Made by a program: the position numbers and the translations under genes | The notes under the pieces: generated by a model | What the model was told of the DNA's origin: nothing | Database searches by the model: none | What the model saw: the letters and a program-made list of their open reading frames with translations, nothing else | Origin: Bryobacteraceae bacterium | GTDB taxonomy: Bacteria > Acidobacteriota > Terriglobia > Bryobacterales > Bryobacteraceae | NCBI GenBank assembly: GCA_023384675.1 | Contig: JAHDVK010000001.1 | Coordinates: 338,404-402,403 of the forward strand | Direction of reading: 5' to 3' | DNA length: 64,000 nt | In this document: positions 50,876 through 60,373 of the stretch, piece by piece | Layout: each line of letters starts with the position of its first letter | Position numbering within the stretch: the first letter of the stretch is position 1

Positions 50876-51038
50876 ATCCCCTGTTCCCCAACCGGCGCTT
50901 CCGTTGAGCGATGGATGCGACGAGAGTCAATGCTGCTCGGCGTTGGTCCCAACAGTCCGGGTTTGTCAAGACATCCCCGATTTCGCCACTTGCCTTCTGG
51001 TTTACTCCGGCAAGCGGAACTGCGTGAGTACAAAATCC
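50876..51038. other. Intergenic stretch
   Basis: No gene or clear terminator is visible between the isomerase gene and the vapC stop. The two genes are convergent, and the stretch has ordinary base composition. Confidence 0.4.
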
Positions 51039-51473
51039 TTAACCCACCAGCGGGTTTCTCACTACCAGACCCGGGAAGCGCGAAAAATCCCGGTCCGCGG
51101 TCCACAACTCCGTGACTCCTGATGCCCTGCAGATTGCCGCGATTCTGGCATCATGAATCGCGCCCCCTCGCACCTGGGATAAGAGAAGGACATGCTGAAG
51201 GTGGAGCCAGTAAGCGCGGTTCTCGCCCAGTATTTGCAGGGTGGGACTCTCCATCCAATACTCGACCTGGCGCAACGCCTGCTCCAGCGGTGTCGCGGAA
51301 TCATAGATCCCCGGATTGGTGACGACGGCAAGGAATTCGTGTATACATGGCCAGGGAATCCCCCAGTTCTCACCACCTTCCGCCAACGCCCGAATACACC
51401 GCAGCGCCGGTTTATGCCAGCGCGAGTCCTCGCGGACGGAATAAACCAGAATATTCGTGTCCACCGCGATCAT
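51039..51473 (-). CDS. vapC: PIN-domain toxin VapC
   Basis: This 144-residue PIN ribonuclease starts MIAVDTNILVYSVREDSRWH, with catalytic D5. The second acidic residue lies in PCIHEFLAVVTNPGIY, and later ones in HDARIAAICRASGV and LWTADRDFSRFPGL. The frame extends 14 codons upstream, but the ATG at 51473 overlaps the antitoxin stop by 4 nt (ATGA) and gives the classical N-terminus. It is controlled by the VapB antitoxin. Confidence 0.88.
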   Translation of the reverse strand: MIAVDTNILVYSVREDSRWHKPALRCIRALAEGGENWGIPWPCIHEFLAVVTNPGIYDSATPLEQALRQVEYWMESPTLQILGENRAYWLHLQHVLLLSQVRGGAIHDARIAAICRASGVTELWTADRDFSRFPGLVVRNPLVG

Positions 51474-51706
51474 TCGCCGCGGCCTTCGTAGATCCGTGCA
51501 CGGATCGAGGGCCAATCCAAATCCTCTACCAACCCGCTGCCCTTCGTCGTGATCGTCTTCAGCTTGAATTTTCGGCGCCGGGGCGTCTCGTGAAGGATGT
51601 TGCGCAAGCCGCGCGCAATCACTTCACGCAGTGGAAGACGATGCCGGGCCGAGTATTCCTTCGCCTCGCGGAACAAATCGTCGGGGATCTCCACGGTTGT
51701 CTTCAT
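51470..51706 (-). CDS. vapB: Antitoxin VapB, ribbon-helix-helix type
   Basis: This 78-residue antitoxin starts MKTTVEIPDDLFREAKEYSA, the usual ribbon-helix-helix beginning, and continues LPLREVIARGLRNIL. The basic C-terminal half (PRRRKFKLKTI, DWPSIRARIYEGRGE) would neutralise VapC. A perfect 12-bp palindrome CCATAAATATGG at 51719-51730, 12 nt upstream of the ATG, is the likely autoregulatory operator. Confidence 0.85.
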   Translation of the reverse strand: MKTTVEIPDDLFREAKEYSARHRLPLREVIARGLRNILHETPRRRKFKLKTITTKGSGLVEDLDWPSIRARIYEGRGE

Positions 51707-51718
51707 GCCACCAACGTA

Positions 51719-51730
51719 CCATAAATATGG
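51719..51730. promoter_or_regulatory. Putative VapBC operator palindrome
   Basis: CCATA-AA-TATGG is a perfect palindrome just upstream of vapB, flanked by CCACC (51708-51712) and GGTGG (51730-51734). VapBC modules typically repress themselves at such sites. Confidence 0.5.
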
Positions 51731-51770
51731 GTGGTAAGAACCGGAGAACTGGCCTTGTGGCGGCTGCGAA

Positions 51771-51929
51771 GAACCCTACCCCGCCGCCCGCACTTCCACC
51801 CGCTCGTACACAGACCTGGTCTGCTCCAGAGTGGCGAAGCTGACGCCCGGCAACCGCGCCGACGCCGATCCCGCCGCCACCCCCCAACGCACCGCATCCG
51901 CGAAATCGTCTTTCAAAGCCTTCGCCCAC
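51771..51929. repeat. 159-bp direct repeat, left copy
   Basis: This copy matches 52611-52769 with roughly eight differences by eye. It starts a few bases outside the kinase stop codon (GAACCCTACC) and ends about 50 codons into the gene. Confidence 0.88.
51776..51929 (-). pseudogene. Duplicated 3' fragment of the pfkB-family kinase gene
   Basis: This fragment retains the last 50 or so codons of the kinase at 52616-53551, in frame down to the stop (WAKALKDDFADAV... to ...SVYERVEVRAAG). The DNA is about 95% identical to 52616-52769 with a constant offset of 840 bp. There is no 5' part and no start codon. It is the left half of the direct repeat around the brnTA cassette. Confidence 0.88.
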
Positions 51930-51949
51930 GCACACCTTCCGTGGACTCC

Positions 51950-52282
51950 CTAAGGTTTTGCGCCGGTGACTTCTTCCCTGTCCAACCCGATCCGGAGCAG
52001 CATCTTGATGTAGGTTTGATAGCCGATACCCTTCTGCGCTGCTTGCTTCCTGGCCCTCGCCAGATCGTCCTCCGGGATCCGCAACATCACTTTTTGGGAC
52101 GCAGGCCGTTTCAATTCGCCCGTCTGCTTCGAAATCGTGATAGCGACGCTGCGATCTCCCACTCGCAGTTGACCTTTCTTGCTCGCCTGCTCGAACATCT
52201 TGAGCAACCGCTCTTGGTTCGCTTCAAACCAAAGAGCCTCTTCAGCTTCACTCGGTGCATCGTTAAGTCTTTTCCTCGCCAT
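51950..52282 (-). CDS. brnA: BrnA-type antitoxin
   Basis: This 110-residue protein has a ribbon-helix-helix C-terminus, KVMLRIPEDDLARARKQAAQ followed by GIGYQTYIKMLLRIGLD, as in the BrnA/CopG antitoxins that pair with BrnT. The N-terminal half is charged (EALWFEANQERLLKMFEQA). Its 5' end overlaps the brnT reading frame by 20 nt, the normal BrnTA arrangement, and GGAGGC lies before its ATG. Because the toxin gene appears damaged, this may be an orphan antitoxin, or it may act on another toxin. Confidence 0.82.
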   Translation of the reverse strand: MARKRLNDAPSEAEEALWFEANQERLLKMFEQASKKGQLRVGDRSVAITISKQTGELKRPASQKVMLRIPEDDLARARKQAAQKGIGYQTYIKMLLRIGLDREEVTGAKP

Positions 52283-52574
52283 CCGCGCCTCCTTGGTTCC
52301 TCGCCCATTGCCTACGAAATCTCCGCTTCGCCGGGAAAGCGGTTATTACTCTCACCTTATTCTGCCGCCACGTCCAGACCACCATCAGGAGACGGCCTGA
52401 CGATGTTTCACCGATCACCAGGTGCCGGTCTTCCCCATCGCGCTCTTCGCTGCGGATCAGGGCCGGATCACTTCCGATTACCTCAAGGGCTTCGTCCGCA
52501 GTGATGTCATGCCTGGCGATGTGCTCCAGGTTTCCGGAATCCCAGTCGAACTCAGGGATCTCGAATCCTTACAT
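52263..52574 (-). pseudogene. brnT: BrnT-type toxin gene with stop at codon 2
   Basis: The minus-strand frame from about 52568 to 52263 encodes a nearly full-length BrnT ribonuclease: EIPEFDWDSGNLEHIARHD, ITADEALEVIGSDPALIRSE, DRHLVIGETSSGRLLMVVWT and NKVRVITAFPAKRRFRRQW. The only in-frame ATG (52574-52572) is followed at once by TAA (52571-52569). No ATG, GTG or TTG lies between this stop and the conserved FDWD. A single base change (TAA to AAA, GAA or CAA) would restore a normal start. Initiation at a rare codon such as ATC cannot be excluded. It lies directly upstream of brnA. Confidence 0.78.
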
Positions 52575-52576
52575 TT

Positions 52577-52595
52577 ATTGTATACCCATTGTATA
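52577..52595. promoter_or_regulatory. Promoter and operator repeats of brnTA
   Basis: Two direct copies of TATACAAT (minus strand; plus-strand ATTGTATA at 52577-52584 and 52588-52595), spaced 11 bp apart, lie immediately upstream of brnT. Each contains a good -10 sequence, TACAAT. BrnTA modules are autoregulated, so the pair may be both promoter and antitoxin binding site. Confidence 0.5.
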
Positions 52596-52610
52596 GGCGG
52601 TGGAAAGAGC

Positions 52611-52769
52611 GAACCCTACCCCGCCGCCCGCACTTCCACCCGTTCGTACACAGACCTGGTCTGCTCCAGAGTGGCGAAGCTGACGCCCGGCAGCCGTGCC
52701 GACGCGGATCCCGCCGCCACCCCCCAGCGCACCGCATCCGCGAAATCGTCTTTCAAAGCCATCGCCCAT
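52611..52769. repeat. 159-bp direct repeat, right copy (3' end of pfkB-family gene)
   Basis: This is the functional copy, containing the 3' end and stop of the intact kinase gene. The left copy is at 51771-51929, and the DNA between them (51930-52610, 681 bp) holds brnTA. Confidence 0.88.
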
Positions 52770-53551
52770 ACGAACGCCGCCGCCAGGGCGTCGCCGGCGC
52801 CGATCGGACAAAGCGCTTCCACCCGGGGCGGAATGACTTCGATCGCCCCCTCGCTCTCCCGCGCCGCCGTCGCCCCCCGTGATCCGAGAGACAAAACCAC
52901 CGCCCGCGCGCCCATCGCGCGAACATGCTGCACCGCCTCCAGAAAATGACCCCGCGTCAGCAGCGCGCGGTCCAGCAGCCGCTCCGCCTCCTGCTGATTC
53001 GGTGTCACCACGGTGGGGCGCTCCGCCAGCGCCGCCTCGAGCGCCTGTCCGTCGGCGTCCACCAGCACCGGCACGCCATCCCGGTTCGCGCGATGCACCA
53101 GCCGCGCATAGAAATCGGCCGGCACGCCCGGCGGCAGCGAGCCGCAGAGCATCAGCCACCGCGCCTGCTTCAAATGGGTTTTCACCGCTTTTTCCACCTT
53201 TTGCAGTTCGGTGGCGCTTAATTCCGGGCCTTTTTCGTTCAACTTCACAGCCAACCCGCTGCGGTCCGCGATCGTGAAATTATTCCGGATCTCGTTTCTC
53301 ACCCGCACCACTTCAGGCGTGTAGGTGCAGCCTGCCCCCAGCAACTGTTCCAGCCGCCTGCCCGCCCGCCCGCCCGAGATGGCCACGGCCACGGTCTCCA
53401 TGCCAAACGAATGCACCACGCAGGAGGCGTTCAGTCCGCGCCCGCCCGCGGACTCGTGCGAAGACAGAATATAGGCCCGGTCGTCAAAGACGAGCTTGTC
53501 CACGGTCACATTCCGGTCAATCGCCGGATTCATGGTCAGAGTCAGGATCAA
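52616..53551 (-). CDS. PfkB-family sugar kinase (1-phosphofructokinase-like)
   Basis: This 311-residue kinase is closest in layout to the 1-phosphofructokinase/tagatose-6-phosphate kinase group. It shows LTLTMNPAIDRNVTVDKL at the N-terminus, GGRGLNASCVV, RWLMLCGSLPPGVPADFYA, VVTPNQQEAERLL and the catalytic anion-hole motif IGAGDALAAAF with the base D. It would phosphorylate a sugar phosphate with ATP. The start is a TTG at 53551, 6 nt after a TAGAAT box and without an SD, suggesting a leaderless mRNA. Its 3' end is duplicated on the far side of the brnTA cassette. Confidence 0.86.
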   Translation of the reverse strand: MILTLTMNPAIDRNVTVDKLVFDDRAYILSSHESAGGRGLNASCVVHSFGMETVAVAISGGRAGRRLEQLLGAGCTYTPEVVRVRNEIRNNFTIADRSGLAVKLNEKGPELSATELQKVEKAVKTHLKQARWLMLCGSLPPGVPADFYARLVHRANRDGVPVLVDADGQALEAALAERPTVVTPNQQEAERLLDRALLTRGHFLEAVQHVRAMGARAVVLSLGSRGATAARESEGAIEVIPPRVEALCPIGAGDALAAAFVWAMALKDDFADAVRWGVAAGSASARLPGVSFATLEQTRSVYERVEVRAAG

Positions 53552-53557
53552 GCCCTC

Positions 53558-53577
53558 ATTCTAGCCGATGCTACCCT
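53558..53577. promoter_or_regulatory. Divergent -10 boxes for pfkB-family and EamA genes
   Basis: Minus-strand TAGAAT (53563-53558) lies 6 nt before the TTG at 53551, and plus-strand TACCCT (53572-53577) lies 6 nt before the TTG at 53584. Only 32 bp separate the two start codons, so the promoters share this segment. Confidence 0.45.
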
Positions 53578-53583
53578 GACGGA

Positions 53584-54486
53584 TTGGGGACTCAACCGCA
53601 ATTTTGGGCCTACGCCGCGCTCGTCTCGGTCTGCTTCTTCTGGGGGACCACCTATCTGGGCATCCGCATGGCGCTGGAAGCCTTTCCGCCCATGACGCTG
53701 GTTGCCGGCCGCTTTCTGATCTCCGGCAGCCTGATGATCGCCGGCGCGCGCCTTGCCCGCGTTCCTCTGCCCCGCGGCCGGGAACTCCGCCAGACCGCCT
53801 GGAACGGCGTCGTCATCCTCGGCATCGGCAACGGCTGCCTCACCATCGCCGAGCTTTGGATCCCCAGCGGACTCGCCGCCCTCATCATCACCATCTCCCC
53901 GTTTTGGATGCTCGGGCTCGACGCCGTCCTGCCGCCGCGCGTGCGCCTCTACGGTCCCACTCTGCTCGGCATGGCCGTGGGCCTCAGTGGCGCGGCTCTG
54001 CTCGTCGGCCCCGGCGCGCTCGAAGGCGGCGCCTCCAGCAACATCGTGAAAGGCTTCCTGATCCTGCAATTGGGCTGCTTCTCATGGTCCTTCGGGTCGC
54101 TGGTGCAGCGCCGCCAGCCCACCACCGTTCATCCCATCGTCAGCGGCGGCGTGCAGCAACTCGCCGCGGGCCTTGCCTTCCTGCCCATTGCCCTCATCCG
54201 CGGCGGCGAAATCCACTGGCACGAAACGCAGGGCGTCTGGGCGATTCTCTATCTCATCCTCTTCGGATCCATCGTCGGCTACAGCAGCTATATCTACGCT
54301 CTCGAACACCTGCCGGTCGCCGTGCTGTCGATCTACAACTACATCAACCCGGTGGTGGCTGTGGGGTTGGGGTGGCTCTTCTACCGCGAGCCCTTCGGGC
54401 TGCGCGAAGCCGCCGCGATGGCGGTGATCTTCACGGGCGTGGCGATGGTGAAGCGTGCGGAGGCGCGCCGAGATCGTCTTCCGTGA
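53584..54486 (+). CDS. EamA/DMT-family transporter
   Basis: This 300-residue inner-membrane protein has ten helices in two EamA repeats. The first begins AALVSVCFFWGTTYLGIRMA and the second includes LQLGCFSWSFGSLVQRRQ; the C-terminal PVAVLSIYNYINPVVAVGLG is typical. Members export amino acids, purines or other metabolites. The TTG start is 6 nt after a TACCCT box. The 3' end overlaps the convergent sialidase gene by 56 nt. Confidence 0.85.
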   Translation: MGTQPQFWAYAALVSVCFFWGTTYLGIRMALEAFPPMTLVAGRFLISGSLMIAGARLARVPLPRGRELRQTAWNGVVILGIGNGCLTIAELWIPSGLAALIITISPFWMLGLDAVLPPRVRLYGPTLLGMAVGLSGAALLVGPGALEGGASSNIVKGFLILQLGCFSWSFGSLVQRRQPTTVHPIVSGGVQQLAAGLAFLPIALIRGGEIHWHETQGVWAILYLILFGSIVGYSSYIYALEHLPVAVLSIYNYINPVVAVGLGWLFYREPFGLREAAAMAVIFTGVAMVKRAEARRDRLP

Positions 54487-55513
54487 AGACCGCGTGGTTG
54501 ATCTGCTTGCGGCCGTCGCTCGTGTAAATAAGGTGGATTTGGCCGTCGCGCGCCTGGAAGGCGCTGGGGTAGGCAAAGGAGTTGCGCCCGCTGGCAAGGA
54601 CCTTCTTCACCGGCCAGGTCTTGCCGCCATCGCGGGAAAGCGCGGCCGCCAGCGGGGTACGGTCCTTAAAGCTGTCGTTGTAGATCAGCACGAGGCTGCC
54701 GCTGGCGAGTTTGAGGAGCTCGACGGCGGAGTTGGGGTTCGGGAATTCGCTGTCCTCGCCCGGACCCCAGGTGATGCCGCCGTCATGCGATTCGGCGCGC
54801 ACAAGCCAGCCGTCGTCCTGTCCTCCGTAGCCGCCGCCGCGGCGGCAAAAAGCGAGGATGCGGCCGGGCTGCAGTTCCACGGGCGAGGGCTGGAGGTTGC
54901 CGAGGCGGGAGCGGATGCGGCCCGAGACGGCCCACTGCTTCACGGCCGGATCATAAATCATAAATAGCGAAGTTGTGTCGGGCGACACTCGCTCGCGGTC
55001 CTCGCCGGTTTCGTGATAGATGGGCAGCAGATACTTGCCCGAGGCCAGCACGATGGGGCGTCCGCGCACCATCCAACCGCGTTCCAAAGTGAGCAGCGAA
55101 CTGTCGGACCACGTCTCGCCGCGGTCGCGGGAGACTTTCGCCGCGATGCGCGATTCGCTCCAGGTATCGCCGAAGCGGACGACATAAAACAGCCACACCA
55201 CGCCGTCGGGGGCCTGCCAGATGACGCCATTGCCAACCGAGCGGAAGGGATCCTGCGCGATGCGGCGCGGAGCGGACCACCGCGATTCGCCCTTCTTCTT
55301 GCGGGCCACAAATACGGCGGTATCGTTCGCGTATTCGCCCTCGCCGCCGTAGTAGGCCAGCAGAATGTCGCCGTTATCGAGGCCGGTAATGGTGGCGGGG
55401 TGCTTGTAAGGCCCGGTTTGCACCTCCGGTCCGAAGACCTTTTCGCTCTCGATCTGCGCGGGGAGCAGTGCGGCAATCAGCAGGGCAATCAGCAGGCGGG
55501 AGAGATGCACCAT
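54431..55513 (-). CDS. Exported sialidase/BNR-repeat glycosidase-like protein
   Basis: This 360-residue protein has a Sec signal (residues 1-20) and a six-bladed propeller with Asp-box repeats SRDRGETWSD, SHDGGITWGPG and SRDGGKTWPV. It also has GNLQPSPVELQPGRILAFCR, as in exo-alpha-sialidase-like proteins. Many bacterial members act on other glycans. The gene begins 14 nt after the sulfatase gene stop and forms an operon with it, suggesting joint breakdown of a sulfated glycan. Confidence 0.83.
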   Translation of the reverse strand: MVHLSRLLIALLIAALLPAQIESEKVFGPEVQTGPYKHPATITGLDNGDILLAYYGGEGEYANDTAVFVARKKKGESRWSAPRRIAQDPFRSVGNGVIWQAPDGVVWLFYVVRFGDTWSESRIAAKVSRDRGETWSDSSLLTLERGWMVRGRPIVLASGKYLLPIYHETGEDRERVSPDTTSLFMIYDPAVKQWAVSGRIRSRLGNLQPSPVELQPGRILAFCRRGGGYGGQDDGWLVRAESHDGGITWGPGEDSEFPNPNSAVELLKLASGSLVLIYNDSFKDRTPLAAALSRDGGKTWPVKKVLASGRNSFAYPSAFQARDGQIHLIYTSDGRKQINHAVFTEDDLGAPPHASPSPRP

Positions 55514-55527
55514 TTCAGACTACACCT

Positions 55528-56814
55528 TCATGCCGGCATGACATCCTTGAGCCATGCTTCGTAATCGCGCCGCATCGAGTCGAGGCGTTTGGGATCGGAG
55601 GCGGCGACATCGCGTGCTTCGGACTGATCCTGCGCGAGCTGATAGAGGCGGTCCTCACCGCCGGTCTCACGGCGGTACTTCCAGCCGCCGCGCAGCATCG
55701 CGCGCTGCGGGCCCTGTTTCGGCGCCTGGTAGTGGAAGAAGAGAGTTTCTCGTTGCGGCCCATCGCCGCCGCGGCAGGCGCCAAGCAGGCTGACGCCATC
55801 GAGCCGGTGGCCTGCGGGTAGCGCCGCTCCGGCGAGTTCCACCGCGGTAGGGAACAGGTCCATGCCCGCGCAGGGAGCCGGATGAGTCTTGCCCGCCGGG
55901 AACGATCCGGGCATCCGGGCCGCCAAAGGCGTACGGATACCGCCTTCCCACAGCGATCCCTTGTGTCCCCGGAAGGGTGCGTTGCTGGCGATGCCGGGCA
56001 CGCCGCCGTTGTCGCTCAGGAAGAAGACGGCCGTATCGCGGTCGAGGTTGTGGGCGCGGACCCGTTCCATGACCCGGCCCACCGCGGCGTCCATCGATTC
56101 GACCATGGCGGCATAGGTTTGGCGCGATTTTTTCTCGCCGAAGGGCTTTTCCGGCCGGTCGTTCGGACCCTGGAAGGGATCGTGCGGCGCATTGAAGGGT
56201 ACATACAACAGGAAAGGCTTCTGGCGGTGGCGATCGACGAAGGCGGCCGCTTCGCCGGCGATGAGACCGGTGAAATAGCGCGGGTCCTTGAAGAGCGTTT
56301 CGCGGTTCCAGAGGTCGGGGTTCAGGCGGCGGTCCACGTGATGGAAGTAGTCGATGTTGCCGGCCAGGTGGCCGATGAATTCGTCGAAACCCTGGCGGGT
56401 GGGGAACGTTTCCTTGGGGTAGCCGAGGTGCCACTTGCCGAACAGGCCGGTGGCGTACCCGCGGGATTTCAGCACTTCGGGCAGCAGCAGGGCATCGGGC
56501 GAGAGGCCCCGGTCGCGCTCGTGGACGTAGATCACGCTGTCGATGCCGTGGCGCTGCTGGTACTGGCCGGTAAGGAGAGCGCAGCGGGTCGGGCTGCAGA
56601 CGGGCGCATTCGCGTAGGCCTGGGTGAAGTGGACCCCTTCGGCCGCCAGCCGGTCGATGTGCGGGGTGCGTATGTCGTTTGCCCCGCGGAAACCAAGGTC
56701 GGCGCAGCCCAGGTCATCCGCGAGAAAGATTACGATATTTGGCGGCCGCTTCGGCTGTGCGGTCAGCAGGAGCGGCGCGCCGGCGAGGGTTGCAAGGGCG
56801 TGCCGGCGATTCAT
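55528..56814 (-). CDS. Exported sulfatase
   Basis: This 428-residue enzyme of the alkaline-phosphatase-like sulfatase family has a Tat-like signal (NRRHALATLAGAPLLLTAQ). The calcium-ligand aspartates are in FLADDLGCADLG (D33, D34). The catalytic signature CSPTR starts at C73, which must be converted to formylglycine. Further motifs are TGLFGKWHLGY, FLSDNGGVPG and GHKGSLWEGGIRTP. The frame extends 30 codons upstream, but the ATG at 56814 gives the signal peptide and is 7 nt after a TACAGT box. No obvious active maturase is encoded in the window. Confidence 0.88.
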   Translation of the reverse strand: MNRRHALATLAGAPLLLTAQPKRPPNIVIFLADDLGCADLGFRGANDIRTPHIDRLAAEGVHFTQAYANAPVCSPTRCALLTGQYQQRHGIDSVIYVHERDRGLSPDALLLPEVLKSRGYATGLFGKWHLGYPKETFPTRQGFDEFIGHLAGNIDYFHHVDRRLNPDLWNRETLFKDPRYFTGLIAGEAAAFVDRHRQKPFLLYVPFNAPHDPFQGPNDRPEKPFGEKKSRQTYAAMVESMDAAVGRVMERVRAHNLDRDTAVFFLSDNGGVPGIASNAPFRGHKGSLWEGGIRTPLAARMPGSFPAGKTHPAPCAGMDLFPTAVELAGAALPAGHRLDGVSLLGACRGGDGPQRETLFFHYQAPKQGPQRAMLRGGWKYRRETGGEDRLYQLAQDQSEARDVAASDPKRLDSMRRDYEAWLKDVMPA

Positions 56815-57124
56815 AGGGGCTACTGTATCAGGGTTGAGGCCGCGTGGCAGGGCGCTGACTGCTGACTGGTCCCGCCCCGGCCCAGATTTGCGGCGGTGCG
56901 GCATGGGGTCTGCCCGTCAGGGCCCGCGAAGCGGAGCGCCAACCCGCCCCTCCCCAGCCCCGCATGAACCCGCACTGGGCTTCACTCCCACAGTCCTGGG
57001 GGCAGGTGGCTTGGTAAAGCGGCAGCCAAATCGACGAAAACGGTTAAGACTATGAATTCAAATGCCTTACTTTTGTTGATCGCCAGTACGGCCTGAATCC
57101 TGAAGCAGGTTCACAATCGTATTC
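56815..57124. other. Intergenic stretch upstream of dnaK
   Basis: Between the sulfatase gene and the dnaK promoter there is no open frame I can defend. The first half is GC-rich and the second half AT-richer. No tRNA, CIRCE (TTAGCACTC inverted repeat) or HAIR (CTTGAGT inverted repeat) element was found by eye. Confidence 0.5.
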
Positions 57125-57153
57125 TTGACAACATCCCACTAAACTTCCATACT
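57125..57153 (+). promoter_or_regulatory. Candidate dnaK promoter
   Basis: A perfect TTGACA (57125-57130) is followed after 17 nt by CATACT (57148-57153). The leader would be about 85 nt. ACAAGAGGA lies about 10 nt before the ATG as the ribosome binding site. A sigma-32-type CTTGAA at 57175-57180 lacks a convincing CCCCAT partner. Confidence 0.5.
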
Positions 57154-57243
57154 AAGAACAGGCGCAATTTGGGGCCTTGAACCTTTCGGGCCATTCGCCA
57201 CAAGTTATCGAGCAATCACTTCAGACAAGAGGATTCTAGCGGC

Positions 57244-59169
<1,926 letters not shown>

Positions 59170-59196
59170 CCGCACGCGAAGGACAGCGGGCAAGCC

Positions 59197-60369
59197 ATGG
59201 CCGCCACAAAGGACTACTACCAGTCGCTCGGCATCAAGCGGGACGCCGCGACGGATGACATCCGCAAGGCCTACCGCCGGCTTGCCCGCAAATACCACCC
59301 GGACCTCAACCCAGGCGACAAGGCCGCCGAAGACCGCTTCAAGGAGATTCAGGAGGCCTACGACGTCCTGAACGACGCCAAGAAGCGGAAAATGTACGAC
59401 CAGTTCGGCTTCTATTCCGACCAGGGCTTCGCCGCCGGCGGCGCACAGGAGGGCCCGGGGCCGGGTTTCGGCTTCGGCGGCTTCGACTTCTCCGAGGCTT
59501 TCGGCGCAGGCGCGGGCGCGGGCGCCCGCGGTGGCTTTGGCGGAGGCGGCGGATTCAGCGACCTGTTCAGCCAGTTTTTCGGCCGCAAAGGTGAAGGCGG
59601 CCCCCATTCGGGCGCCCCCGCTCCGGAAAAAGGAACGGATCTCGAGTACGCGCTCAAGATCGATTTCTGGCAGTCCATCCGCGGAGCGCAGGTCCGGTTG
59701 AATATTCACCGGCTGGATGCCTGCGGGACCTGCCGCGGCACTGGTTCGGGGGGTGGCGGCTCCACTACCTGTCCCCAATGCAATGGCTCGGGCAACGTCA
59801 CCCAGATGGCCGGCGCGATGCGCTTCAGCCTCACGTGTTCCCGGTGTAACGGGACGGGCCGGATGCGCAACGCCTGCCCGCGCTGCCGGGGTGAAGGACG
59901 GCTCGCCACGGACGAGAGCGTGGAAGTGCGCATTCCCGCCGGCGCGGCCGAGGGTTCGCGTCTGCGCGTCGCCGGCAAGGGAAACGCCGGCACGATGGGC
60001 GCCCCGGCAGGCGATCTTTACATCACCGTGCGCGTGGAGCCCCATTTGTTTTTCTCGCGCGAAGGCGACGACATTCTGATCCGCGTCCCGGTGAGCGTGA
60101 GCGAAGCCGGGCTGGGCGCGAAGATCGAAGTGCCTACCATCGACGGCAAGGCGCTGCTCAAGATCCCGCAAGGCACGCAAAACGGGCAGAAATTCCGGCT
60201 GCGCGAAAAGGGCGTCTTCAGCGCGCGCAAAAGCACGCGCGGCGATCAGATCGTCGAAATCTCGATTCAGTCGCCGGATGTGCGCGACGAGCGCACCCGC
60301 GACCTGCTGAAACAACTGGCGCAAGTGGACGCCCGCGACCCGCGCGCCGAACTGTGGGCAAAGGTATAG
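59197..60369 (+). CDS. dnaJ: Chaperone DnaJ (Hsp40, type I)
   Basis: This 390-residue co-chaperone has a J domain with the essential HPD ([15 protein letters not shown]), a Gly/Phe-rich linker (residues 80-125), and four zinc-binding repeats [24 protein letters not shown] and CPRCRGEG. The C-terminal substrate domains ([17 protein letters not shown]) follow. It lies 27 nt after dnaK and 4 nt before hspR. Confidence 0.95.
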   Translation: MAATKDYYQSLGIKRDAATDDIRKAYRRLARKYHPDLNPGDKAAEDRFKEIQEAYDVLNDAKKRKMYDQFGFYSDQGFAAGGAQEGPGPGFGFGGFDFSEAFGAGAGAGARGGFGGGGGFSDLFSQFFGRKGEGGPHSGAPAPEKGTDLEYALKIDFWQSIRGAQVRLNIHRLDACGTCRGTGSGGGGSTTCPQCNGSGNVTQMAGAMRFSLTCSRCNGTGRMRNACPRCRGEGRLATDESVEVRIPAGAAEGSRLRVAGKGNAGTMGAPAGDLYITVRVEPHLFFSREGDDILIRVPVSVSEAGLGAKIEVPTIDGKALLKIPQGTQNGQKFRLREKGVFSARKSTRGDQIVEISIQSPDVRDERTRDLLKQLAQVDARDPRAELWAKV

Positions 60370-60373
60370 ACCT

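Noticed and set aside
57175-57200. Sigma-32-type heat-shock promoter (CTTGAA) before dnaK
   Set aside because: The downstream sequence lacks a CCCCAT-like -10 at suitable distance; the TTGACA-17-CATACT pair is a better candidate.
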